64,000 bases of DNA from Flavobacteriales bacterium (GTDB lineage Bacteria > Bacteroidota > Bacteroidia > Flavobacteriales_F > PHOS-HE28), in assembly GCA_016710685.1 (NCBI GenBank), contig JADJVC010000002.1:372001-436000 (forward strand), written 5' to 3'. The position numbers and the translations under genes were made by a program. The first letter of the stretch is position 1. The number at the start of each line of letters is the position of its first letter. Under the pieces are notes generated by a model. The model did not search any database and was not told the origin of the DNA. It saw only the letters and a list, made by a program, of their open reading frames with translations. Of the stretch, positions 53,028 to 61,399 are shown in pieces.

Positions 53028-53059
53028 AAAAGGGCTGTCTCTTTGAGGCGGCCCTTTTT
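53028..53059 (+). terminator. Rho-independent terminator after rplI
   Basis: AAAAGGGC pairs with GCCCTTTTT across a 15-base loop; the T run ends the hairpin. It lies 19 bases after the rplI stop. Confidence 0.85.
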
Positions 53060-53172
53060 CGTGTTTTACCTTCTTGTTCCAATGAACAAGTGATCGACCT
53101 CGTGACACTAGGCACCGCCAAAACACAAATAGCGTTCGTCCGTTCGCCGGTCCCCTAGTAGCTTTCGCCACC

Positions 53173-54477
53173 ATGCCCGAAGTCAGCTCCGACCAGCGAC
53201 AGTTGCTCCAATTCCTTGCCCGGTTAGGCCAAGCCGAATTGGCGGCAGGCAACGCCGTGGCATTGATCGAGCGCGATCTCGGGGAAGTGGCCAAGCGGAA
53301 TGGGCAGGAGAACGCCGTGATCTTCGCCCTTCCGACCGTATTGATGGTACAGACCGGGGAAGCGGAAAGTCAGCGCGTCCAGATCACCCCCGGGCCGTAC
53401 CGCGTAGGCGATCTGCGGTTCGACCAGGTTGAAGGCGTGCTGGAGATAGCCCGAGAGGCCCGAGCAGGTCGTCTTTCCCCGAAGGATGGTTTGCGGAAGC
53501 TCGACGCAGTGTGGCGCATGAAGCACCGCTACGGCGACTTCGGTTTCGTGGTGGGTTACCTCATCACGACCATCGGCACCGCCTTGATGTTGCGGCCCAC
53601 TTGGAACGGCTTGGGCTATGTTGCGATCCTCGGCCTCATCTGCGCGTTGCTTTTGGTGGTGGTTCGCCGCCAGCCCGCGTGGAACGCCGTTATGCCTGTA
53701 GTGGCTTCGTTCATTCTGGCCTCTGTGGTGGCCTTGTTCTATCGCTATGGCGTGAAGGAAGCCCCGTTCCAATTGCTGATTCCCCCCTTGATCATCTTCC
53801 TGCCGGGCAGTATGCTCACTGTGGCTGTGGTGGAACTGGCCTTCGCCAACACCGTGTCCGGAGCGTCCCGGTTGGTGGCGGGCTTTGGCCAATTGATCCT
53901 CTTGGCATTCGGCCTGCTGGGCGGTTTCCGGCTGTTAGGGGAAAGCACTCCGGAGCTCGTGGACCATACGGAACGCTTGGCACCGTGGCTGGCATGGGCT
54001 GGCGTGGTGATCTTCGCCATTGGGCTGCACCTGTTCAAAAGCAGTCGCAGGCGCTCCCTGCCGTGGATGATCCTCACCATGATCATGGCCTACCTCGGGC
54101 AGTATGTCTCCGGCCGCTTCGTCGACGGGCCCTCCACGGCGTTCTTCGGGGCGGTGATCATGACCATTACCGCGCTAGTGATCGAATACCGCTACAAGGG
54201 GCCGCCTGCATTGGTGACCATACTGCCTGCATTCTGGCTGCTGGCGCCGGGCTCCTTCGGCTTGGTGAGCGTTACCACCATGGCCGCGGACGGCATGGGT
54301 TCAGCGGGCAACATCCTACGCTTGCTTTTCATCCTCACCGCTATCGCTTCCGGCTCTCTCATCGGGGCATTTTTTTACAGCGGAGTGCTGCACGTGCGCA
54401 AAGCGCGCCTTTGGCGGAACGAACCACCGCTGCCCATTGGTTCTTTGGGTCGGAATGATGAAGAGGAGAACGAATGA
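53173..54477 (+). CDS. ThrE-type threonine/serine exporter family protein
   Basis: A 434-residue membrane protein joining both ThrE halves. The N-terminal domain (1-110) has FLARLGQAELAAGNAVALIE and a cytosolic part; the first five-helix block follows (MKHRYGDFGFVVGYLITTIG). The second block (ThrE_2) starts near 255 (LAPWLAWAGVVIFAIGLHLF) and includes YLGQYVSGRFVDGPSTAFFG and LLAPGSFGLVSVT. LPGSMLTVAVVELAFANTVSG is the family signature. The exporter of Corynebacterium removes threonine and serine; the substrate here is inferred. Monocistronic, between the rplI terminator and the aconitase promoter. Confidence 0.9.
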   Translation: MPEVSSDQRQLLQFLARLGQAELAAGNAVALIERDLGEVAKRNGQENAVIFALPTVLMVQTGEAESQRVQITPGPYRVGDLRFDQVEGVLEIAREARAGRLSPKDGLRKLDAVWRMKHRYGDFGFVVGYLITTIGTALMLRPTWNGLGYVAILGLICALLLVVVRRQPAWNAVMPVVASFILASVVALFYRYGVKEAPFQLLIPPLIIFLPGSMLTVAVVELAFANTVSGASRLVAGFGQLILLAFGLLGGFRLLGESTPELVDHTERLAPWLAWAGVVIFAIGLHLFKSSRRRSLPWMILTMIMAYLGQYVSGRFVDGPSTAFFGAVIMTITALVIEYRYKGPPALVTILPAFWLLAPGSFGLVSVTTMAADGMGSAGNILRLLFILTAIASGSLIGAFFYSGVLHVRKARLWRNEPPLPIGSLGRNDEEENE

Positions 54478-54523
54478 GAAGGCCGCTTTCACGTAGTCTT
54501 TCCGTGATGCCTTTCCCACTATG

Positions 54524-54531
54524 TACCTTTG
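54524..54531 (+). promoter_or_regulatory. -7 element before aconitase
   Basis: TACCTTTG followed by CAGCC, 29 bases before the acn ATG. It fits TAnnTTTG. Confidence 0.6.
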
Positions 54532-54560
54532 CAGCCCCTTAACTATCGCATAGAACAGCC

Positions 54561-56831
54561 ATGGCCAACATTTTCGACATCGACATGATCAAAGCGGTTT
54601 ATGACCGCTATCCCGCCCGCATCGCCGCAGCACGGAAGGTATTGGGCAAGCCGCTCACCCTTACGGAAAAGATCCTCTATGCCCACCTCAGCGAGGGAGC
54701 GGCAACCAAGGAGCTGAAGCGCGGGGAGGACTACGTCGATTTCGCACCGGACCGCGTTGCCATGCAGGATGCAACCGCCCAAATGGCGCTGTTGCAGTTC
54801 AAAACCACGGGCAGGCCCCATGTAGCTGTGCCCAGCACCGTTCATTGCGACCACTTGATCCAAGCGCGTGTCGGCGCCGCGAAAGACTTGCAAGAAGCTT
54901 TGCTGAAGAGCAACGAGGTCTTCAACTTTCTGGAGAGCATCAGCAACAAATACGGCATCGGTTTCTGGCGTCCGGGCGCGGGCATCATCCACCAAGTTGT
55001 GCTTGAGAACTACGCCTTTCCCGGCGGCTTGATGATCGGTACCGACAGCCACACCCCTAATGGCGGCGGCCTTGGCATGCTGGCCATTGGCGTGGGCGGC
55101 GCTGACGCGTGCGACGTTATGAGCGGCCTGCCGTGGGAGCTGAAACAGCCCAAGGTGATCGGCGTGAAACTCACCGGCAAGCTCAGCGGCTGGGCATCGG
55201 CCAAGGACGTGATCCTCGTGGTGGCCGGCATCCTTACCGTAAAGGGCGGCACTGGCGCGATCGTGGAATATTTCGGCCCCGGCGCGGAAAGTCTGAGCTG
55301 CACGGGCAAAGGAACCATTTGCAACATGGGCGCGGAGATCGGCGCTACTACAAGCACCTTCGGCTACGACGACAGCATGCGCCGCTACCTCAACGGCACC
55401 GGGCGTGCGGAATTGGTGGCCATGGCGGACAAAGTGGCCGAGCACCTCACCGGAGACCCGGAGGTGTATGCGGAACCCGAAAAATACTTCGACCGCGTGA
55501 TCGAGATCGACCTAAGCACGCTGGAGCCGCACGTCAACGGTCCTTTCACGCCGGATCTGGCGTGGCCGATCAGCAAATTCGCCGCAGCGGTGAAGGAGAA
55601 CAAGTGGCCGGAAGAACTGGAGGTCGGCTTGATCGGGTCCTGCACGAACAGCAGTTATGAGGACCTGACCCGCAGCGCGTCCATCGCGCAGCAGGCCGTG
55701 GACAAGAAATTGAAGACGAAGAGCGAATTCACCGTAACGCCAGGAAGTGAACAAGTACGCTTTACCGCGCAACGCGATGGGCTGTTGGACACCTTCGAGA
55801 AAATGGGCGGGCTCGTTCTCGCTAACGCATGCGGCCCCTGCATCGGCCAATGGGCGCGCCACAACAAGAACCCCGAGAAGAAGAACTCCATCCTTACCAG
55901 CTACAACCGCAACTTCGCGAAGCGCAACGACGGCAACGCGAACACGCACGCCTTCGTGGCAAGCCCGGAACTGGTAACGGCCATGGCCATTTCCGGCAGT
56001 CTGCTTTTCAATCCGCTCACCGATGAACTGGTGAACGAGGAAGGAAAGAAGGTGAAGTTGGATGAGCCGAAAGGCCTGGAGATGCCGCCAAAAGGATTCG
56101 ACGTGGAAGACCCCGGCTTCAAAGCTCCGGCCAAGGACGGCAGCAGTGTGGAAGTAGTGGTGAAGCCGGACAGCGACCGTATCCAATTGTTGGAGCCATT
56201 CCCCGCGTGGGACGGCAAGAACATCACCGGCGCTGTGCTGTTGATCAAAGCCAAAGGCAAGTGTACTACGGACCACATCAGCATGGCCGGTCCTTGGTTG
56301 CGCTACCGCGGGCATTTGGACAACATCAGCAACAACACGCTCATCGGCGCCATCAACGCATTCAACGGCGAGGCCAACAAGGTGAAGAACGAGCTTACCG
56401 GGGAATATGGCGAAGTGCCTGCAACGCAGCGCGCATACAAAGCGGCCAAGCAGCCCAGCGCAGTGGTTGCGGACCACAACTACGGTGAGGGAAGCAGCCG
56501 CGAACACGCCGCCATGCAGCCGCGCCACTTGGGCGTTAGCGCTGTTATCGTAAAAAGCTTCGCACGCATCCACGAGACCAACTTGAAGAAGCAAGGGCTG
56601 TTGGGCGTCACCTTCGACAAGGAAAGCGACTACGATAAAGTGCAGGAAGATGACCGCATCGATTTTACCGATCTCACGGGGTTCGCGCCGATCAAGCAAT
56701 TGACAGTGGTGCTGAACCACAAGGACGGGTCGAAGGACACCATCAAGTGCAACCACACGTACAACGAAGCGCAGATCGGCTGGTTCAGGGCGGGTAGCGC
56801 GCTGAATGAGATACGGGCCAGCCAGAAATAA
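54561..56831 (+). CDS. acn: Aconitate hydratase (mitochondrial type)
   Basis: A 756-residue 4Fe-4S enzyme converting citrate to isocitrate. The cluster cysteines are in GSCTNSSYEDLTRSA and ANACGPCIGQW (two cysteines). GTDSHTPNGGGLGMLAIGVG is the substrate-binding signature, and the C-terminal swivel domain has DHISMAGPWLRYRG and YGEGSSREHAAMQPRHLG. The length and motif spacing match eukaryotic-type aconitase rather than AcnB. With icd nearby, two successive TCA-cycle steps are encoded within 8.5 kb, though on opposite strands. Confidence 0.97.
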   Translation: MANIFDIDMIKAVYDRYPARIAAARKVLGKPLTLTEKILYAHLSEGAATKELKRGEDYVDFAPDRVAMQDATAQMALLQFKTTGRPHVAVPSTVHCDHLIQARVGAAKDLQEALLKSNEVFNFLESISNKYGIGFWRPGAGIIHQVVLENYAFPGGLMIGTDSHTPNGGGLGMLAIGVGGADACDVMSGLPWELKQPKVIGVKLTGKLSGWASAKDVILVVAGILTVKGGTGAIVEYFGPGAESLSCTGKGTICNMGAEIGATTSTFGYDDSMRRYLNGTGRAELVAMADKVAEHLTGDPEVYAEPEKYFDRVIEIDLSTLEPHVNGPFTPDLAWPISKFAAAVKENKWPEELEVGLIGSCTNSSYEDLTRSASIAQQAVDKKLKTKSEFTVTPGSEQVRFTAQRDGLLDTFEKMGGLVLANACGPCIGQWARHNKNPEKKNSILTSYNRNFAKRNDGNANTHAFVASPELVTAMAISGSLLFNPLTDELVNEEGKKVKLDEPKGLEMPPKGFDVEDPGFKAPAKDGSSVEVVVKPDSDRIQLLEPFPAWDGKNITGAVLLIKAKGKCTTDHISMAGPWLRYRGHLDNISNNTLIGAINAFNGEANKVKNELTGEYGEVPATQRAYKAAKQPSAVVADHNYGEGSSREHAAMQPRHLGVSAVIVKSFARIHETNLKKQGLLGVTFDKESDYDKVQEDDRIDFTDLTGFAPIKQLTVVLNHKDGSKDTIKCNHTYNEAQIGWFRAGSALNEIRASQK

Positions 56832-56850
56832 CGCACTGCATTTGATGCAT

Positions 56851-56880
56851 AACGAAAGGCCCGAAATACGGGTCTTTCGT
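56851..56880 (+). terminator. Terminator hairpin after aconitase
   Basis: ACGAAAGGCCCG (56852-56863) pairs with CGGGTCTTTCGT (56869-56880) around AAATA, one mismatch, followed by CTTT. It lies 20 bases after the stop. Confidence 0.8.
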
Positions 56881-56896
56881 CTTTATGGGCGGATTG

Positions 56897-56922
56897 TGCA
56901 ATCCCCAATCCGGGGGATTGCA
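56897..56922. promoter_or_regulatory. Inverted repeat overlapping the promoter of the next gene
   Basis: TGCAATCCCC and GGGGATTGCA form a perfect 10-bp inverted repeat with a 6-base loop. Its right arm overlaps the -33 ATTG of the promoter for the outer-membrane protein gene, so it could be an operator or a second terminator stem. Confidence 0.5.
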
Positions 56923-56947
56923 GCGTTGTCGACACGGGATATATTTG
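56917..56947 (+). promoter_or_regulatory. Bacteroidota promoter (ATTG, N19, TATATTTG)
   Basis: ATTG at 56917-56920 and TATATTTG at 56940-56947 are separated by 19 bases, the consensus spacing. The first ATG of the outer-membrane protein is 18 bases downstream. Confidence 0.7.
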
Positions 56948-56964
56948 TGCGAAACAGCAACACG

Positions 56965-57714
56965 ATGCGGATCACAAACACAATCGCCCTACTAGCAGGT
57001 TCATTGGCTTTCGGCACGTTGGCGCAAGCCCAAGTGCAATTCGGCATAAAGGTGGGGGGGAACTACCTGATAGCCTCGCAGAGCATTTCGCCCACTCCCA
57101 AGGATGCCCCGCCAACGCCAAAGGGCTTGGGTTTGCAATTTGGTGGATATGCCAAAGTACAGTTCAGTGAAATGGTCGGGCTACGACCCGAGATCGGTTT
57201 TTCCTTCCGGAGGGCCAAATCGGATCAAACAATAACGAACAATGTACCCGTGACGGACCAAAATGGCCAAGAAGGCGGTCGTGCGGACCTTACCGTGGAT
57301 ACCAAGATCGACCAGCGATTGCAATACTTCCAGATCGCAGCACCGCTCACGTTGAACCCGTCCTCGAACTTCCGCGTAATGGTGGGACCTGCGATCGGTT
57401 TTCTCATGGGCGGAAAGCTGAACGAAGATGTGACCCAGACGGTAACCAATGGGACGTTCAATGGACAACCGTTTACGCAGGATCCCACCTTTACCGCTAC
57501 GGTAAAGAAAGGTTCCGCCGCGACCAAGGACTATAAAAAGGCCGAAGTTGCCGTAGTTGCAGGCGTGGGTTATGAACTGGAGATGGGCTTGGACTTCGAC
57601 CTCCGTTTCTATCGTGCCATCGTGCCCACGCAGGACATCAGCCAGCCCAGCTTCCGATATAAGGCCTTCACAAACATGATCGAGCTGAGCCTCGGGTATA
57701 CCTTCGGGAGTTGA
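56965..57714 (+). CDS. Outer-membrane beta-barrel (porin-like) protein
   Basis: A 249-residue exported protein. ATG 56965 gives the signal peptide MRITNTIALLAGSLAFGTLA and fits the promoter position. The mature part opens QVQFGIKVGGNYLIASQSIS and shows alternating strands (GLQFGGYAKVQFSEMVGLRP, EIGFSFRRAKSD, LRFYRAIVPTQD), ending MIELSLGYTFGS. This is the PorT/OmpW-like small barrel pattern common in Bacteroidota, with no specific family named. It has its own promoter. Confidence 0.8.
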   Translation: MRITNTIALLAGSLAFGTLAQAQVQFGIKVGGNYLIASQSISPTPKDAPPTPKGLGLQFGGYAKVQFSEMVGLRPEIGFSFRRAKSDQTITNNVPVTDQNGQEGGRADLTVDTKIDQRLQYFQIAAPLTLNPSSNFRVMVGPAIGFLMGGKLNEDVTQTVTNGTFNGQPFTQDPTFTATVKKGSAATKDYKKAEVAVVAGVGYELEMGLDFDLRFYRAIVPTQDISQPSFRYKAFTNMIELSLGYTFGS

Positions 57715-57811
57715 ACAATAAACGTAGACCAAGTCCCGATGTATTGTTCTGGGAACTAGTCCAATAGGGCGCCACAGGGCATTGGCATAGGGCATCAGAT
57801 GGTGTACGTCA

Positions 57812-57842
57812 TTTGGATACTACGTTGAGACTCTTATGTTTG
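57812..57842 (+). promoter_or_regulatory. Bacteroidota promoter (TTTG, N19, TATGTTTG)
   Basis: TTTG at 57812-57815 and TATGTTTG at 57835-57842 with exactly 19 bases between them: a full consensus match, 23 bases before the next ATG. Confidence 0.75.
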
Positions 57843-57864
57843 CCCTGCACAAACAAGCACACAC

Positions 57865-58491
57865 ATGAAAAAATTTACACTCGCATTAGCCGCTTTCGCG
57901 GTTGCTGGAAGTTTGATGGCACAAGAAAATCGTTTCAGCCTTGGTGCTGAGGTGGCCTTCCCCATGGGTGATTTTGGCGATGCTGCGGGAATCGGTCTCG
58001 GTGGTACGCTCGGCTTCGAGTTACCCGTTAGCGACAACCTCGGTCTCATCGCCCAAGCTGGCTATATGAGCTTTGCTGGTAAGGAGTTCACCGTTTCCGT
58101 GGGTGGTTTTTCCGCCACGACCAAAACTGATGCGACCGGAATCATCCCGATCCAAGTAGGAGCCAAGTATTACTTCACGGACAACCAGGAAGGGTTCTAT
58201 GCTGGACTGCTCACTGGCGTGCACATGACCTCCGTAAAGGTTCCGGAGTACGATGCTGCAGGCATGCAATCAGGCACCAAGAACGAGACCAATTCCAATT
58301 TTAGCCTTGCACCATTGGTCGGTTTCATCATCGGAGAGAACATCGATATTGCTGTGCGTTATCAGATGATCTTCGCCAAGCAAGAGACGGTTTCCTTCAA
58401 TCCGACCACGTTCGCAGTTGTTACCGAGAGCAAGACGGTTACAAACAGCTATCTCGGCCTGCGCATCGCCTACATGTTCGGCGAGCGTTGA
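57865..58491 (+). CDS. Outer-membrane beta-barrel protein
   Basis: A 208-residue exported protein with signal peptide MKKFTLALAAFAVAGSLMAQ. The mature part is an OmpA/OmpX-like eight-stranded barrel: RFSLGAEVAFPMGDFGDAAG, GLIAQAGYMSFAGKEFTVSV, GLLTGVHMTSVKV, IAVRYQMIFAKQETVSF, ending LGLRIAYMFGER. Some lineages use such proteins as phage receptors or scaffolds; the role here is unknown. It has a strong promoter and a perfect terminator, so it is probably abundant and monocistronic. Confidence 0.82.
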   Translation: MKKFTLALAAFAVAGSLMAQENRFSLGAEVAFPMGDFGDAAGIGLGGTLGFELPVSDNLGLIAQAGYMSFAGKEFTVSVGGFSATTKTDATGIIPIQVGAKYYFTDNQEGFYAGLLTGVHMTSVKVPEYDAAGMQSGTKNETNSNFSLAPLVGFIIGENIDIAVRYQMIFAKQETVSFNPTTFAVVTESKTVTNSYLGLRIAYMFGER

Positions 58492-58508
58492 TCCGAAAAC
58501 AATTTAAG

Positions 58509-58543
58509 CAGAAGGGCGGTCGCAAGGCCGCCCTTCTTTTTTG
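58509..58543 (+). terminator. Rho-independent terminator
   Basis: GAAGGGCGG pairs with CCGCCCTTC over an 8-base loop and is followed by six T. It lies 19 bases after the barrel gene stop. Confidence 0.92.
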
Positions 58544-58599
58544 CATATCCCCCGCCCGGCACGGAACTTGCCATCCAAACTTCAACGAACCGGATTCCC

Positions 58600-58607
58600 T
58601 AAGTTTG
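58600..58607 (+). promoter_or_regulatory. -7 element before the OmpA-family gene
   Basis: TAAGTTTG fits TAnnTTTG, followed by CGG, 31 bases before the ATG at 58639. No clear -33 element. Confidence 0.55.
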
Positions 58608-58638
58608 CGGCCCCTCCGAACCACCTTCAGAACTACTC

Positions 58639-59811
58639 ATGAACAAGCATCTCCAAGCCTTTTTCGCCTTTTCATTGTTCCTAGGAACGATCACTGCCAA
58701 CGCCCAACAGGTTCCGGACAGCGTGAACATGATCGAGAACGGCAGTTTTGAAGAATTGGCGGGCAAACTGCGGCGCTTGGGTGGAATTGATGCTGCCAAG
58801 GGCTGGGAAAGCCCCACCGACTCCAAGGCCGACCTGTTCAGCGAAACGGTTGACAGCGAGTCTCCGTCTTTTGCGCCCAGGGGTGCCAAGGGAGTCCAAA
58901 GCGCCTTGAGCGGGTTGAACTACGCTGGTTTGCGTTGGTACAGTTACGGCGACAAGGAGCCGCGCAGCTACATGCAGGTCAAGTTGAAGAAGATGCTGAA
59001 GAAGGGCCAGAAATACTGCGTGGCCTACTACGTTAGCCTCGGCGATTTAAGCAAGTATTCCAGTGACCACTTGGGCGCTTACCTAAGCCGCATTGCCGTG
59101 CATAAGAAGGACGAGTTGCCTTTGACCTACGAGCCGCAAGTGCCAAACCTCATGACCACCGTGTACGGCGACGTGAATGGCTGGACCGGCGTATGCGGCA
59201 CCTTCACCGCCAATGGCGACGAGCAGTATCTTATAATCGGCAGCTTCGCGCCCACCGAAAAGATCACCGCAGGCAAGATGATGCGGCCACGCGGCGAAAC
59301 GCGGCCACAGCTTCCAGAGGCATACTATTTCATCGATGACGTAAGCGTGGTTCCAGTGAAGAACCTCAGCGATTGTTCCTGCGAGCAAGTGGACAAGAGT
59401 GAAAGCGAATTCATCTACAGCCGCAGCGCCACCAATGAACCCGGCTTGAGCGCTGCCGCCCGCGTGGACCGCAGTGCCATCTACTACAAGCGGTACAGCA
59501 AGGACCTCGCGCCCAGCATGCGCCCCACGCTTGATACCATGGTGGCCTTGCTGAACAACAACAAAGACCTGAAAGTGAAGCTCACCGGCCACATTGATGC
59601 CACCGAAGTGGACCGCTCCAAAATGCGCCCGGACCTCAACGATCTTGACACGCGCCGTGCCGATGCCGTAAAGGCCTATCTGGTGGAAGCAGGCATCGAT
59701 GCAGGTCGCATTACCACAGCAGGCAAGAAAGGTGAAGAGCCCGCCGCAGACCGCGACAGCGAAGCAGCCATGGCCCAAAACCGGCGTGTGGAAGTGGATG
59801 TAGTGAAGTAG
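58639..59811 (+). CDS. OmpA-family protein with N-terminal lectin-like domain
   Basis: A 390-residue exported protein (signal peptide MNKHLQAFFAFSLFLGTITA). Residues 30-240 form a carbohydrate-binding-module-like beta domain (MIENGSFEELAGKLRRLGGI, YCVAYYVSLGDLSKYSSDHL, EAYYFIDDVSVVPVKN), as in many Bacteroidota proteins. The C-terminal part is an OmpA domain (DLKVKLTGHIDATEVDRSKM, LDTRRADAVKAYLVEAGID, AQNRRVEVDVV), which should bind peptidoglycan. Surface or periplasmic adhesion is possible but unproven. Confidence 0.85.
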   Translation: MNKHLQAFFAFSLFLGTITANAQQVPDSVNMIENGSFEELAGKLRRLGGIDAAKGWESPTDSKADLFSETVDSESPSFAPRGAKGVQSALSGLNYAGLRWYSYGDKEPRSYMQVKLKKMLKKGQKYCVAYYVSLGDLSKYSSDHLGAYLSRIAVHKKDELPLTYEPQVPNLMTTVYGDVNGWTGVCGTFTANGDEQYLIIGSFAPTEKITAGKMMRPRGETRPQLPEAYYFIDDVSVVPVKNLSDCSCEQVDKSESEFIYSRSATNEPGLSAAARVDRSAIYYKRYSKDLAPSMRPTLDTMVALLNNNKDLKVKLTGHIDATEVDRSKMRPDLNDLDTRRADAVKAYLVEAGIDAGRITTAGKKGEEPAADRDSEAAMAQNRRVEVDVVK

Positions 59812-59840
59812 TTGCCGTTCTGAGTTTAGATTGAATTCTC

Positions 59841-59875
59841 TGGTACAGGGTATTGGGTACAGGGTATCGGGTACT
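59841..59875. repeat. Short GGGTA(C/T) tandem repeats
   Basis: TGGTACAGGGTATTGGGTAC followed by AGGGTATCGGGTACT: three degenerate copies of a GGTAC-AGGGTAT unit. The rest of 59812-60062 is low-complexity and contains a word resembling the CACAGAGACACGGAG-type filler found in many genomes. No gene is seen. Confidence 0.5.
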
Positions 59876-60062
59876 GCCGAACGGCTTATGCCGTTTTCAC
59901 CACAGAAGTACAGAGACACGGAGAAATGCAAATGGTGGTTGGTGCTGGCGACTGCCAACTGCCAGCTACCTCTGCCGCCTGCCTTTTCTTCTCCGCGCCT
60001 TCGCGCCTCTGCGTCCCAAAAATCTCACGCTCCGTAACCCGCCCGAACCTACCTTTCCCCCG

Positions 60063-61385
60063 ATGCAAAAAGGGGATCCCCGACTGATCCGGGCATGGAC
60101 GATGTACGACTGGGCCAACTCGGCCTATTCGCTCACGATCACCTCGGCGATATTCCCGATCTATTTCGCTGCTATCACCACCTTTGGCGGGAAGGACCAA
60201 GTGCTGGCCACTTACGGGCTCCCGGCGGCATCGCTGCAATCCTATGTGCTTTCGTTGGGTTTCCTGATCGTGGCTGCTGTAGTGCCCATTCTCTCCGGCA
60301 TTGCCGACCACAGGGGTAACAAGAAGAACTACCTCAAGTTCTTTTGCTACCTCGGGTCCATAAGCTGTGCGGGCCTCTTTTTCCTCACCTATGACAACCT
60401 CTGGCCGGGGCTGCTCCTGTTCATGCTGGCATGCATCGGCTTTTCGGGAAGCTTGGTTTTCTACGATGCGTATTTGCCAGAGATCGCCGAGCCGAAGGAC
60501 CACGATCGCGTAAGCGCACGTGGCTATGCGATGGGTTACATCGGCAGTGTGATCCTGTTGGTGATCAACCTGTTGATGGTGATGAAGCCGGACCTGTTCG
60601 GCATCCCCGACAAGGACGGCCTCCCCGCGCGGCTTTCCTTCTTGACGGTGGGCATTTGGTGGGCGGGTTGGGCGCAGATCACGTTCCGGAACCTGCCCGA
60701 TGCGCGCGCCCCAAAGGAGGACAAGGTGAACGTGTTCACCACCGGTTACAAGGAATTACGCAAGGTGTGGAAGCAGATGCTCGGCCTCAAGCGCCTCCGC
60801 CGGTTCCTTACGGCGTTCTTCGTATTCAACATGGGCGTGCAAACGGTGATGTACCTCGCCGTCACCTATGCCAAACAGGAGGTCAAGGAACCGGACGGAT
60901 CGCCCATCGCCGACAGCGGATTGATCATCAGTATTTTGGTGATACAGCTAGTGGCGGCAGTGGGGGCGTTGCTTTTTGTAAGGTTGAGCAAACGCTTCGG
61001 TAACATTCCGGCGTTGATCATCGGCTTGGTGATCTGGATGTGCATTTGCTTGGCAGCATGGCGCATCCAGTGGACCAACGAGTTTTATGTGCTGGCTGCT
61101 TTCGTCGGGTTGGTGATGGGCGGTACCCAAGCGCTGTCGCGAAGCACGTATGCCAAGTTGTTGCCGGAGACTGAGGACCACGCATCGTACTTTTCCTTCT
61201 ATGATGTGACACTCTACCTCGCCACCGTTCTGGGTACTTTGGCCTTTGGACTGGTGAACCAGATGACCGGTGACATCCGCAACACCATCATCGCCATCGG
61301 CATCTTTTTCGTGGTGGGGTCCTTGTTGTTGCTCCGGGTGCCACGGGAGCGCGTGATCGCGCCACAGGCGGGGCAAGCGCAATAA
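60063..61385 (+). CDS. MFS transporter of the UMF1 (Atg22-like) family
   Basis: A 440-residue permease with twelve predicted helices. MQKGDPRLIRAWTMYDWANS fixes the start: MYDWANSAYSL is the UMF1 signature, so the longer in-frame start is rejected. RVSARGYAMGYIGSVILLVI, DARAPKEDK (central loop) and GTQALSRSTYAKLLPETED are conserved too. Yeast Atg22 exports amino acids from the vacuole; the substrate of bacterial members is unknown. It ends 14 bases before the L-2-hydroxyglutarate oxidase gene, suggesting one transcript. Confidence 0.9.
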   Translation: MQKGDPRLIRAWTMYDWANSAYSLTITSAIFPIYFAAITTFGGKDQVLATYGLPAASLQSYVLSLGFLIVAAVVPILSGIADHRGNKKNYLKFFCYLGSISCAGLFFLTYDNLWPGLLLFMLACIGFSGSLVFYDAYLPEIAEPKDHDRVSARGYAMGYIGSVILLVINLLMVMKPDLFGIPDKDGLPARLSFLTVGIWWAGWAQITFRNLPDARAPKEDKVNVFTTGYKELRKVWKQMLGLKRLRRFLTAFFVFNMGVQTVMYLAVTYAKQEVKEPDGSPIADSGLIISILVIQLVAAVGALLFVRLSKRFGNIPALIIGLVIWMCICLAAWRIQWTNEFYVLAAFVGLVMGGTQALSRSTYAKLLPETEDHASYFSFYDVTLYLATVLGTLAFGLVNQMTGDIRNTIIAIGIFFVVGSLLLLRVPRERVIAPQAGQAQ

Positions 61386-61399
61386 ATTCGCCGCCGCAA

